DNA of 64,000 nucleotides from Nocardia arthritidis. GTDB lineage: Bacteria > Actinomycetota > Actinomycetes > Mycobacteriales > Mycobacteriaceae. Position numbers and translations under genes: made by a program. Below are positions 45,359 through 53,855 of the stretch, one piece after another. Below the pieces are notes generated by a model. The model did not search any database and was not told where the DNA came from. It was given only the letters and a program-made list of their open reading frames with translations. The stretch is taken from positions 4,030,001 to 4,094,000 of the forward strand of contig NZ_CP046172.1 of NCBI RefSeq assembly GCF_011801145.1. Reading direction: 5' to 3'. Positions within the stretch are counted from its first letter, which is position 1. Each line of letters begins with the position of its first letter.

Positions 45359-45850
45359 TCAACGACCGTGGGTGATCTCGGCCCGGACACGCTCCTTCGG
45401 CGTCGCGACATCCCACCATCGGGCGGTGCCGCGCGCATCGCGGTAAGCGCCGGTGCCGCCGGTGATGGCCATGTCGAGCGGGCTCTCGTTCGCCGTCTGG
45501 AGCGCCTGCATCGTCAACGATCCCTGCTCGAGCTTTATCGTGAGCACGCATTGCATGGTGCTCTTGTCGCCCTCGATGCGGACCACCTGACATGAGCCAC
45601 CGCCCTGTCCGACTCGACGGCCGTCCTTCAGCATCCAGCCCGAATAGGCGCTCAGATCACCGAGTTTCGCCACTGCCGGAGTCTGGTCCGGACCCGCGAA
45701 CTGGTCGTTCTCGATCGCGAGTTCCAGAACCTCGACCCGATCATTCGGCGCCGTGTTCGCCTGACCGCAGGCGCTGAGCCCGGCACCGACGACCAACGCC
45801 CCGATGGCCGCCGTCAGGACGGTTCTTGTCGACGCCTTCTTCGAGTACAT
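45359..45850 (-). CDS. Lipoprotein with allene-oxide-cyclase/dirigent-like barrel
   Basis: A 163-residue lipoprotein. The signal TVLTAAIGALVVGAG is followed by the lipobox LSAC. The mature domain has dirigent/allene-oxide-cyclase-like barrel features: GDLSAYSGWMLKDGRRVGQGGGSCQVVR, KSTMQCVLTIKLEQGSLTMQAL and AITGGTGAYRDARGTARW, the last being the hallmark turn of the family. Such barrels bind or guide cyclisation of hydrophobic substrates; bacterial roles are mostly unknown. Confidence 0.75.
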   Translation of the reverse strand: MYSKKASTRTVLTAAIGALVVGAGLSACGQANTAPNDRVEVLELAIENDQFAGPDQTPAVAKLGDLSAYSGWMLKDGRRVGQGGGSCQVVRIEGDKSTMQCVLTIKLEQGSLTMQALQTANESPLDMAITGGTGAYRDARGTARWWDVATPKERVRAEITHGR

Positions 45851-45956
45851 GAGATCTATTCCTTGTCTTCAGGTTTCGTTGTTGTCACAAGCTATGGCCG
45901 CGAAGGCGTTTCGACTAAGCCCGTTCCCGGTTTCGGCAACACCGCCTCGGCGGGTG

Positions 45957-45986
45957 TGCAAAGAGTCTTTGCAAAGAGTCTTTGCA
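45957..45986. promoter_or_regulatory. Overlapping tandem palindromes upstream of the ArsR-type gene
   Basis: Two identical 17-mers TGCAAAGAGTCTTTGCA (45957-45973 and 45970-45986) share four bases. Each is a perfect 8-base inverted repeat about a central G. They end 18 bases before the GTG of the regulator and are a likely cooperative operator for autoregulation. Confidence 0.7.
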
Positions 45987-46004
45987 TGATCTAGCCTGGC
46001 TGGC

Positions 46005-46559
46005 GTGGCCGATCATCCCGCCCCCCGCACGATTACCGATGTCGCCGTGCTGCGGCTGCTCGCGCATCCACTGCGCCGTCGCATCGAGGAACAATTGCGC
46101 GGCGGGCCGGTCACCGCGACCACCCTTGCCCAAGCCCTCGGCGAAAGCAGTGGGCTCACCAGCTATCACCTGCGACAACTCGCCAAACACGGCTTCGTCG
46201 AAGAGGTTCCGGAGCTGGCCACCGGAAAGGAACGCTGGTGGCGCGCCGTGCCCGGCGACCGCCGCTGGCCGCCCTACACCGAGCAGACTCCCGAAATGCG
46301 GGAGGCCAGTGCGGAAATGAGCCGCAACAACCTCGCCGAACTCGTCGAACTCTATGAGCGATTCGAACGGCAAGCACCCGAGCTCGGGGCGTGGGCCGAC
46401 GCATTTCTGTTCTCCCGCGCGACAATTCGCGTCGACCTGGCGCGATTGCGCGAATTCTTCGAGGAATACATCCGGCTCGTCCAGCGCTACGGCGCCGACG
46501 ATGCCGCCGAGGAGCCGAAAACCGTGTTGCTGCGGCTGTTCAGCTTCCCCGAAGCCTGA
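46005..46559 (+). CDS. ArsR-type (HTH_20) winged-helix regulator
   Basis: A 184-residue regulator from GTG 46005, for which no ribosome site is seen; a leaderless transcript is possible. Helix-turn-helix: TDVAVLRLLAHPLRRRIEEQLRGGPVTATTLAQALGESSGLTSYHLRQLAKHGFVEEV. The C-terminal helical part (MREASAEMSRNNLAELVELYERFER) is the usual dimer/sensor region of this subgroup. A membrane-bound hydrolase gene follows 23 bases downstream and is probably its regulatory target. Confidence 0.85.
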   Translation: MADHPAPRTITDVAVLRLLAHPLRRRIEEQLRGGPVTATTLAQALGESSGLTSYHLRQLAKHGFVEEVPELATGKERWWRAVPGDRRWPPYTEQTPEMREASAEMSRNNLAELVELYERFERQAPELGAWADAFLFSRATIRVDLARLREFFEEYIRLVQRYGADDAAEEPKTVLLRLFSFPEA

Positions 46560-46582
46560 ATTGACCTGAAAGGCAACTGAAT

Positions 46583-47959
46583 ATGCGCTCCCTTCGCCCA
46601 CTTCTGCTGGCATCGGTGCTGTTCACCGTTCTCCTCGCCCCGGCGGCCGCGGCCGAACCCGCGCCGGCGGCGCAGAGCACGGACGTCACGTTCACCGGTG
46701 GCGGCGGGACGACCCTGCACGGCAGCGTGATCGCCTCGGCCGCAACACCTTCCGGTGCACCCGGCATCGTCCTGGTCGGCGGCGCCGGATCCGGGCCGCG
46801 CACGGAATATCTCGCCGAGGCCCGCGCCTTCGCGGCGGCCGGGATCACCGCATTGATCTACGACAAACGAACCACGGGCTACTCACGCACCCACCGCGAC
46901 TTCGACCTGCTCGCCGACGACGCCCTCGCCGCGGTCGAAACCCTGCGCCACACACCGGGAGTGCGAGCCGATCAGGTAGGGCTGTGGGGATTCAGCGAGG
47001 GCGGGTGGGTCGCACCGGCGGTCGCCGCGCGATCCGCCGACGTCGCATTCCTGATAACCCTCGGAGCCCCCGGGTTCACGCCATTGCGCACGCAGACCTG
47101 GAGCCTGGCCGAAACCCTTCGCCACCACGGCGATACCGGTCCGCTCGCCGGGGTCGTCGCGGGGCCCGCCGCCCGATTGCTCGGCGAGACCGGGGCGTTC
47201 CCCGAAGCCGCATTCGATCCGCTACCGGGATTGCGCGGCGTGCACGTCCCGGTGCTGGCGCTGTGGGGAGCTCGGGACGTACAGGTACCGCCTGCGGAAA
47301 GCGCTGCGGTGCTGCGGGATTCGCTGACCGCATCCCCTTCGGTGACCATCCGCTTCGTCGCGGGCGGCGCCCACAACGGGCGCTCGACCACCGACGGCTT
47401 CGACCGGCCGGGCGCCGCGGCGGGTCCGGGCGCGCCGCGCGGGGCCTTCGCTCCCGGCTACCTCGACACGATGACCGGATGGGTGAACCAGGTCGCGAAC
47501 GCCGCCGCACCGGTTTCGTCGGCGGAACCGGTTCCGGCGCAGGCGCGTTCGAGTACCGACCCGGGCCACGGTTGGTGGGCCTCGGCGTGGGTCCAGTTGG
47601 TGGTGTTCGCCGCCGTGCTGGCCGGATTCCTCGCATCCCTGTTCATGAACCGCCGCCTCGGATCGGCTCGGCCGTCGGCGCTGTTCGGGTTGCTCTCCCT
47701 GGTCGCGACCGTGGTGTATGTGGAGTCGATCCTCGCCCAGTCCGCGCGGACCGTCGGCCCGGTGGTCGCGGGCCGGCCGCTCATCTGGCTGATCCTGCAG
47801 GGTCTCGCGATACTCACCGTCGCGCTGCTGGCCGTCACCGCGGCCGCGGCGGTGCGCGACCGGGCCGCGGCATCGCGCGCCGGGCTCGTCGTTCTGCTCG
47901 CCGCCGGGTCCGCCTGGCTGGCTTGGGCCATCACCTGGGGCCTGTTCGCCATTCGATGA
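46583..47959 (+). CDS. Exported alpha/beta hydrolase with C-terminal membrane domain
   Basis: A 458-residue protein. Signal peptide MRSLRPLLLASVLFTVLLAP, cleavage near AAA. The hydrolase domain (about 35-305) has VLVGGAGSGPRTEYL as oxyanion region, the nucleophile elbow LWGFSEGGWV, acid in LWGARDVQVP and a candidate His in GGAHNGRST. Then four transmembrane segments (for example WVQLVVFAAVLAGFLASLFM and GLAILTVALLAVTAAAAV) anchor it so the catalytic part faces outside. It lies 23 bases after the ArsR gene, likely cotranscribed. Substrate unknown, peptide or ester hydrolase of the extracellular face. Confidence 0.78.
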   Translation: MRSLRPLLLASVLFTVLLAPAAAAEPAPAAQSTDVTFTGGGGTTLHGSVIASAATPSGAPGIVLVGGAGSGPRTEYLAEARAFAAAGITALIYDKRTTGYSRTHRDFDLLADDALAAVETLRHTPGVRADQVGLWGFSEGGWVAPAVAARSADVAFLITLGAPGFTPLRTQTWSLAETLRHHGDTGPLAGVVAGPAARLLGETGAFPEAAFDPLPGLRGVHVPVLALWGARDVQVPPAESAAVLRDSLTASPSVTIRFVAGGAHNGRSTTDGFDRPGAAAGPGAPRGAFAPGYLDTMTGWVNQVANAAAPVSSAEPVPAQARSSTDPGHGWWASAWVQLVVFAAVLAGFLASLFMNRRLGSARPSALFGLLSLVATVVYVESILAQSARTVGPVVAGRPLIWLILQGLAILTVALLAVTAAAAVRDRAAASRAGLVVLLAAGSAWLAWAITWGLFAIR

Positions 47960-48175
47960 AACGAGTCGACCATGTTGTGCGCCTTGGGTTCCGGCGCGCC
48001 GGTGGGCAAAGCCATCGATAGTGACGGGTTGCCGAGATCGCTGAACGGGAGAACGGTGGTAATTGCGCACGGGGGAGGGCGAGATCTCCGGACGAAAGCG
48101 AGTGTCGCGGACCCGCCGTCGCCCTGTTCGCGACGAAAGTGGAACCAGCGCAACACTGGAACATCCAGGGTGAGC

Positions 48176-49534
48176 ATGTATGGCATCAGGCTGGCCGGAG
48201 CCGAACCGGCGGACATTCGGGGGATCGCCACCACACCGACCGGCACCGAGCGGTGTGGCACGTCGAGTCTGCCCGACCATTTATTGCCCGGCATCGTAGT
48301 TTTGAACGAGCGCTACTTCCCGGAGAACGAGTTGGCCGCCGCGCGGGTCGGCGCGACCTCGTTCGCCCGTTCGGTGCTGCGCTGCCTGCGGCGTGCCGAG
48401 CTGTTCGCCGGGATGATCCTGTACCGGCGCGACGAGACGTCCGACGAACCCGTGCTCGAGACGGTGTACCGGTCGGGCATCACCTGCATCGTGCTGAGGT
48501 TTCATTTCGGCATGAGTGAGCGCGCGGTGCGCGCCGCCATCGCCGAGGCCGCCGACCGGCTGCTCGCCGGCTACGGATGGGACGGCCACGGGGTGCTCTG
48601 CTACCAGACCGACGTGCTGCTCCGGTTCCATCCCGATGAGCTCATCTGCTGTGTCACCCACCACGGGCCGTTCGTGCACGACGTCGTCGGTACGTTCTCG
48701 GCGCAGGAGACCGGCCGCGCCTTCGGCGGGGCGACGAAGGCGCTGCATCTGCTCGAACAGCAGGAGCGCGGTCTGGCCAGGGTCCGGGAAAACGCGAATA
48801 TGTATGTGCTGCAACACTCGTTCCTGCAGCGCTCGTATCTGATCGACCGGGGCGTCGACGACCGGCGCATCTTCGCCTTGCGGCCACCGATATCCGTTCC
48901 CGCCGCCCCGGCGCCCATGCGGTCGGCCGAACTGGCCGCGTTTGTCGCCGATGCCGGGCTGCTGCTCTGCACCGCGGTGGCCCGGTTGGACCACTTCAAG
49001 AATGTCGAGCTGCTCATCGATGCCGGTATCCGCCTCTGCGCCAAAGGAATACCGATCCGGATACTGGTGGCCGGCGGCGGAGACAACGAACAGTCCGTGC
49101 GCGCGGAATTGGCGAACCGGGTGCCGAGGGAGTACGCCGAGCAATTCATGGCGGTCCCCAAACTCACCAAACCCGAACTCTATTCGCTGTTCCGGCAGGC
49201 ACGGCGCAACGGCATCTTCGTTTGCCCGTCCCGCTACGAGACCCTCGGCATAACTCCGTTGGAAGCCGCGCTGAGCGGTGTCTGCACATTGATCGCGGAC
49301 TCCGAAAAAGTCGAGGCCGCACGGCTTTTCCCATCGACGTACCGCTTCGACCCCACGGTGGACGGCCTCGCGAAGGCGATCGAGCGCATCCACCGCAACC
49401 CCCGCCCGCCCGAAGCGATCGGCGCGCAACTGCGGCGGGCCGTCGCCGCGGAGGTCTCCGAGGAGAACTTCCGGCGCGATCTGCTGCGGGCGTGGGGTCA
49501 ATTCGCCCTCGACACTCGGGGATCCGATGACTGA
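48176..49534 (+). CDS. GT4-family glycosyltransferase
   Basis: A 452-residue enzyme; ATG 48176 with AGGG upstream (GTG 48170 possible). A GT-B fold: acceptor-side THHGPFVHDVVGTFSAQETG and the linker LHSFLQRSYLI-type region, then the donor-side LLCTAVARLDHFKNVELLIDAG, RILVAGGGDNEQ, and the EX7E-type motif SRYETLGITPLEAALSG that binds the sugar nucleotide. First of three overlapping genes with a PIG-L deacetylase and a HAD phosphatase. Those three activities are the same as MshA, MshB and the MshA2 phosphatase of mycothiol synthesis, but the sequence is not close enough to MshA to call it that. Confidence 0.82.
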   Translation: MYGIRLAGAEPADIRGIATTPTGTERCGTSSLPDHLLPGIVVLNERYFPENELAAARVGATSFARSVLRCLRRAELFAGMILYRRDETSDEPVLETVYRSGITCIVLRFHFGMSERAVRAAIAEAADRLLAGYGWDGHGVLCYQTDVLLRFHPDELICCVTHHGPFVHDVVGTFSAQETGRAFGGATKALHLLEQQERGLARVRENANMYVLQHSFLQRSYLIDRGVDDRRIFALRPPISVPAAPAPMRSAELAAFVADAGLLLCTAVARLDHFKNVELLIDAGIRLCAKGIPIRILVAGGGDNEQSVRAELANRVPREYAEQFMAVPKLTKPELYSLFRQARRNGIFVCPSRYETLGITPLEAALSGVCTLIADSEKVEAARLFPSTYRFDPTVDGLAKAIERIHRNPRPPEAIGAQLRRAVAAEVSEENFRRDLLRAWGQFALDTRGSDD

Positions 49535-50225
49535 TCGACGAGATCCGATGCGCGTCAGCGTGTTCGCACCCCATCCCGACGACGAGACGATCGGGTGCGG
49601 CGGCTGCATCCTCAAGCACGCGCGATCCGGCAACGAGGTGGCCGTGCACTATCTCACCAGCGGTGATGCCGGAAATCTGCGGTACACGCGGGCCGACCTC
49701 GGCGCCATCCGGGAAAAGGAGGCCATGGCCGCCACCCGGGCACTCGGCGTCGTCCGGGTCGATTTCCTGCGCCAACCCGACAGCCTGCTCACCGAAAACG
49801 CCGAATTGCTCGGGGCGATCGTGAATTCGATCCGGGACTGGCGTCCCCATCTCGTCTATCTGCCGCACGAGCACGACGACCATCACGACCACATCGCGGC
49901 CCACCGACTGGTATTGAAGGCCGTCAATATCGCTGCGGGCCCGTGGCTTCCGGAATCGGCGGGTCAACCGTGGACGGTGCGGACCATCCTGGGCTACGAG
50001 GTGTGGTCGCCGATCTCGCGACCCGGCTACCTGGAGGACACCACCGAATTCATCGACCGACAACTATCGGTGATCGACAATTACGCCTCGCAACTCGACG
50101 ATATCCCCTACGAGCAGTTCATCCTCGGCCTCAATCGATACCGGGGCGCCAGGCTGGGGCGAGGCAGGACCGCGGAGGCGTTCCAGGTCCTACGCATGTC
50201 CGCATCCGTAACGGGAAGCGACTGA
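49527..50225 (+). CDS. PIG-L/LmbE-family N-acetylglucosamine-type deacetylase
   Basis: A 232-residue zinc deacetylase. The ATG overlaps the glycosyltransferase stop by 8 bases. The zinc and catalytic motif is VFAPHPDDETIGCGG; the third ligand is in HEHDDHHDHIAAHR. Family members (MshB, PIG-L, teicoplanin deacetylases, lincosamide LmbE) remove an acyl group from an N-acylglucosaminide. The expected substrate is the glycoside made by the preceding gene. Confidence 0.88.
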   Translation: MTDRRDPMRVSVFAPHPDDETIGCGGCILKHARSGNEVAVHYLTSGDAGNLRYTRADLGAIREKEAMAATRALGVVRVDFLRQPDSLLTENAELLGAIVNSIRDWRPHLVYLPHEHDDHHDHIAAHRLVLKAVNIAAGPWLPESAGQPWTVRTILGYEVWSPISRPGYLEDTTEFIDRQLSVIDNYASQLDDIPYEQFILGLNRYRGARLGRGRTAEAFQVLRMSASVTGSD

Positions 50226-50896
50226 TGCGCCCTTCGTACGCCGCCATCCTCTTCGACGTCGACGGCACCCTGGTCGATTCCCGCGCGGCGACCGAACGCA
50301 CCTGGCGGACCTGGGCGCAGTCCTACGGCCTGGATCCCGCGCACGTTCTCCGAATCTGTCACGGCCGCCGCACCGAGGACACCGTCGCCGCGCTGCTACC
50401 GCCGCCCGAACGCACCCGAGCGATGGAACGCCTTGACGCGCAAGAGATCCGCGACCTGACCGATATCGTCCCCATGCCCGGCGCGCAACGCCTCCTCGGT
50501 CGATTACGCGACTTCCCATGGGCCCTCGTCACCTCATGCACCGCCCCGCTGCTGCGCGCCCGAATGTCCGCCGCCCACATACCGCTCCCCGATGTGGTCG
50601 TAACCGCCGACGACGTCCGCGACGGCAAACCGGACCCCACAGGCTACCTACTGGCGGCCGACGCGCTCGGCGTCCGCGCCGCAGACTGCCTCGTAATCGA
50701 GGACGCACCCGCAGGCATCGAAGCCGGCCTACGCGCCGGCGCCACCGTCCTCGCCATCACCACCACCCACGACGCATCGGACCTCCGCGCCGCCCATGTC
50801 ATCGCACCCTCGCTCGACTGGGTGACGGTCGCCCACGGCCCGGACGGAGTCGTCGTGGGACTACGCCAGCCCTTCGAGCCTCGCAGGACCAGGTAA
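50225..50896 (+). CDS. HAD-family sugar-phosphatase-like hydrolase
   Basis: A 223-residue HAD hydrolase; ATG 50225 overlaps the deacetylase stop (TGATG). Motif I FDVDGTLVDS, motif II ALVTSC, the lysine in GKPDPTGYLL and motif IV VIEDAPAGIEAG are all present, with a helical C1 cap (residues 20-85) as in beta-phosphoglucomutase or glycerol-/sugar-phosphatases. It probably dephosphorylates an intermediate of the same glycoside pathway. Confidence 0.85.
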   Translation: MRPSYAAILFDVDGTLVDSRAATERTWRTWAQSYGLDPAHVLRICHGRRTEDTVAALLPPPERTRAMERLDAQEIRDLTDIVPMPGAQRLLGRLRDFPWALVTSCTAPLLRARMSAAHIPLPDVVVTADDVRDGKPDPTGYLLAADALGVRAADCLVIEDAPAGIEAGLRAGATVLAITTTHDASDLRAAHVIAPSLDWVTVAHGPDGVVVGLRQPFEPRRTR

Positions 50897-51230
50897 TGCC
50901 GTTGGCGGGCAATCACATACGGCTACTTGTTGTTTCGCGGGCGATTGGTGAGGTGTCGACCGTACTGCCACGGTGACGGCGCAGTGTGAATGGCTGCAGC
51001 AGCCCCGCTATGCGGTTCGTCGATCAATACCGGCCTGCTGTGTCGGGATCGGCACGGCCGAACGGTAATCCCCATCGGAAGCAGATTCACCTATTCGGAA
51101 GCCGTTGTGCATCAGCGATTGTCGTCCGGGCTCGGGCGAAAAGTGTTAGCTTCTCGTGGATTGCTTTTCGGGGAGGAGTCTGTGTGGCGCATCTGGTTTC
51201 GTGGACTGTACCGGTCCCACGGTACCGGCC
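50897..51230. other. Intergenic region, no recognisable content
   Basis: About 330 bases between the HAD gene and the DapA-like pseudogene. No gene, RNA or clear hairpin terminator was recognised. Confidence 0.4.
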
Positions 51231-52137
51231 ATGACCGGCCGACTGCTGGACTTCACCGGATCCCTCGTCGCGCTCGTGACGCCGTTCAACGCCGACGGCG
51301 GCATCGACTACGGCGCACTGTCGGAACTCGTTGCGCTGCACGAGGAGTCGGGCACCTCGGGCCTGTTCTTCCTCGGTGTTGCGGGAGAGGGCGCCACCCT
51401 GAGCGACGCCGAATTCGCGGAGTTCGTGCGACGGGTGCTCGAACCCCGCAGGCGCATCCCACATCTCATCGGTTGCACGGGTCGATACACCCGTGATGCG
51501 ATCGATCGGGTGGCGCTCGCCGCCGAATACGGTGCTGACGGAGCCATTCTCACCGTTCCCGCGAATATGGGTCCGGACCAGGCGCAGGCGGCGAGCTACT
51601 TCCGCGAGGTCGCCGACCACAGCGCCATACCGATCGGCACGTTCAACAACCCCGCGCGGCTGATCACCGACCTCGACACGGCGACCCTGCTCGAGATCTT
51701 CGAGCATCCGGCGATCGAATTGCACAAGGAGGGGTCACCGCGGACCGGGCAGATCGGCGAAATCCTCGCCGCGCGTCCGAAGGTGTGCTTCCTGGCCGAC
51801 GACAGCCCCGAACAGGACATCCTGGTGACCGCGATGTCCCTCGGAGCGCGCGGAATCGCCAACGCCACAGGCAATCTCGTGCCAGGCGAACTCGCGGCCC
51901 TCGCGCGGCCGTGGACGTCCACGACCGATCTGGATACCTTCCGCGCGCTATTTCCGGGTGCTGCCCCTGATCAACTTCCTTTACGGCTACCGGAGTCCGA
52001 TCGGCATCAAATCGCTGATGAACGCGGTGGGATTGCCCGGCGGGCATCTGCGCCGACCGCTGAGCCCGCTGTCGGACACCCAGGTACAAGCCGGTGTGGA
52101 CTTGATGAAGGCCCTGTCCGACGCGGTCGCCGACTGA
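51231..52137 (+). pseudogene. DapA/KdgD-like class I aldolase, frameshifted near the 3' end
   Basis: Dihydrodipicolinate-synthase family (TIM-barrel Schiff-base aldolase). ATG 51231. Seen: GSLVALVTPFNADGGIDY, the GLFFLGVAGEGATLSD loop, IGCTGRYTRDAI, FNNP (usually YNxP, so the usual Tyr is Phe) and the Schiff-base Lys in ELHKEGSPRTGQI. At about 51948, in a CGCGCGC run, the frame shifts: the conserved C-terminus LPLINFLYGYRSPIGIKSLM continues in the +1 frame to a TGA at 52135-52137. One extra base explains it. Real inactivation and sequence error cannot be told apart. If intact, it would be about 302 residues, the family norm. Confidence 0.78.
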
Positions 52138-52140
52138 CCC

Positions 52141-52322
52141 ATGGCGACGCCGCACACCCTGTCCCGGCTGCTTCCGGAGGGTGGGCCCAGCCGGGTGCTC
52201 GCCGCCACCGTGCTGGTGAATATGACCGCGGCGTCGGCTTCGCACTCTGTGGAGCGGTTGTCCCGACGGCCATCCGCTGGGCGGAACGACATCGACCCGC
52301 CGAAGTCGGGCGCACGGTGTGA
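52141..52322 (+). pseudogene. Internally deleted MFS transporter remnant
   Basis: Starts four bases after the DapA stop with MATPHTLSRLLPEGGPSRVLAATVLVNMTA, the typical start of an MFS protein up to the first segment. In the next frame it continues as GVGFALCGAVVPTAIRWAER and ends RPAEVGRTV with a stop at 52322, which looks like the last segment and tail of such a transporter. The middle of about 350 residues is missing. It was probably the transporter partner of the DapA-like gene. Confidence 0.4.
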
Positions 52323-52630
52323 TCGTCATCACGAACCGACGGGATCGCTCGGGCCCGGGTCGAATAGGACAGCAGCAGATTCTCGCTGCGCTGAAACCTG
52401 ATGGTGTAGGGCGATATCGGGCCGACAAGAGTCGGTGTCGAAATATGTTGCCGGGCATGCGAATTCAGAAGTATGCACACGCAGTCGCGTCTAGGCGGCT
52501 TGAAACAGACCGATTTTCTCCGGTCTGTACGGTCACCGCTCGCGATACGGTGTTTTCAGCGGCGAACATGGGGCGGTATTCGGTGGCGGGCACGGAAATA
52601 TGTCGGGCGATCTGTTGATAGGACGAGGTA
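52323..52630. other. Intergenic region upstream of the amyloid-motif hydrolase
   Basis: About 310 bases after the MFS remnant. No gene recognised. The promoter of the following gene should lie here. Confidence 0.35.
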
Positions 52631-53665
52631 ATGGGCGATATGACCCTGGTGCTGGTGCACGGGTTCTTCTCGAACGAGCGGACCTGGGATCGGTTCGCCG
52701 ACGTGCTCGGCGCCGACCAGGAGTTCGGTAAATCATTGGTGGTCAAGCGATTCGGCTATACGACCCCGGTGCTGCGGGTGAGCCCGCTGCGGCGGATACC
52801 GGACCTGGGGGATATAGCGTCGAGCCTGCGCGGCTGGCTGCGCGACGAGGCGGCGCGGGGTCCCGTTTTGATCGTGTCGCACAGCATGGGCGGCCTTGTC
52901 ACGCAGCGCTTTCTGGCCGATCGCCTGCGTGCGGGGCGGCTCGACGAACTGGCGAATATCGCCGGAGTCGTCATGTTCGCCTGCCCGAATCAAGGGTCGG
53001 AGATCTTCGGCGCGCTGCGGCGATCGATGCCGTGGTGGCGCCATCCCCAGGAGCGTCAATTGCGTCCGCTCAATGCGGAAGTGACCGAGGCGCAACAGGT
53101 TGTCATCGAACGGGTCGTCCACTCGGCGACCGCGAAAGTGCCGGGAGTGCCGATACCGATCTGGGCGTTCGCGGGCGATTCCGATCGGGTTGTCCGATCA
53201 CGTTCGGCCACTTTCGTTTTCGACGACGAGCGAAGTTTCACGCTACCCGGCGACCACTCGTCGATCATCCGTCCGGACTCGGCCGCGCATCGCAGCTACG
53301 CGGCATTACGAAGGGCGGTGAACGAAGCGGCGCAATTGTTCACCGAACGAGAAACCGCAAAGTCAAGCACCGGAACCGGGGCGATTCCGGCGAGTGGGGC
53401 GAATGCCGCCGCCCCGAAGGGAATCGGCGCCACCCAGTCGATCACGAACAGCACGATCGGGGCAGATGCCGTGCAGCTGGCCGATATCCACGGTGACGTC
53501 GACGTCGTCAGGGCGCCTTCTGCGCCGCCGCCGGCGGGTACGCTGCCCGACCGTAGGGGCTCCGTGCCACCTCCGCCGACCGGATCCCAGTCGGTGCACG
53601 AATCATGGATCGGAGGATCGGTCTATCAGGTCGACGGAGTCGGTGGCGACGTGACCTTGGAATAG
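52631..53665 (+). CDS. Lipase-like alpha/beta hydrolase with two C-terminal amyloid-signalling-like motifs
   Basis: A 344-residue cytosolic protein; GAGG precedes ATG 52631. Residues 1-235 form a PGAP1/SERAC1-type hydrolase: LVLVHGFFSNERTWDRFA (oxyanion), the elbow IVSHSMGGLV (Ser85), FAGDSDRVV (acid) and LPGDHSSII (His). Residues 236-272 are a Ser/Thr/Ala linker. Residues 273-292 read NSTIGADAVQLADIHGDVDV and, after a Pro-rich spacer, residues 324-344 contain SWIGGSVYQVDGVGGDVTLE. Both fit the pattern of RHIM-like bacterial amyloid signalling motifs (Asn/aromatic-x-I-G ... V-Q-x ... I/V-x-G-x-V) that link NLR sensors to effectors. It would then be a membrane-attacking or cell-death effector activated by a partner encoded elsewhere. 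The motif assignment is mine from pattern only. Confidence 0.72.
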   Translation: MGDMTLVLVHGFFSNERTWDRFADVLGADQEFGKSLVVKRFGYTTPVLRVSPLRRIPDLGDIASSLRGWLRDEAARGPVLIVSHSMGGLVTQRFLADRLRAGRLDELANIAGVVMFACPNQGSEIFGALRRSMPWWRHPQERQLRPLNAEVTEAQQVVIERVVHSATAKVPGVPIPIWAFAGDSDRVVRSRSATFVFDDERSFTLPGDHSSIIRPDSAAHRSYAALRRAVNEAAQLFTERETAKSSTGTGAIPASGANAAAPKGIGATQSITNSTIGADAVQLADIHGDVDVVRAPSAPPPAGTLPDRRGSVPPPPTGSQSVHESWIGGSVYQVDGVGGDVTLE

Positions 53666-53855
53666 TGAAAGTCCTACCGGCCGTCAGCATTTCACCTCGA
53701 TGATCCAACCGTGGGGAAAGCGCCGTCCGAGGTCGGGAATTGCCCACTCCGCAACGCCGATGAACGCGAGCCGAATGGTGTCACGGTCGGCCCTCCGCGT
53801 CGAATCCGATGCCGCGCTTGCCGATTCGATTACCGTTCGAGGTCGGTCTCGGCCT

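Noticed and set aside
52141..52401. 86-codon frame read as a complete small protein
   Set aside because: Only the first 30 residues look like protein (MFS start); the rest is better read in another frame as an MFS C-terminus.
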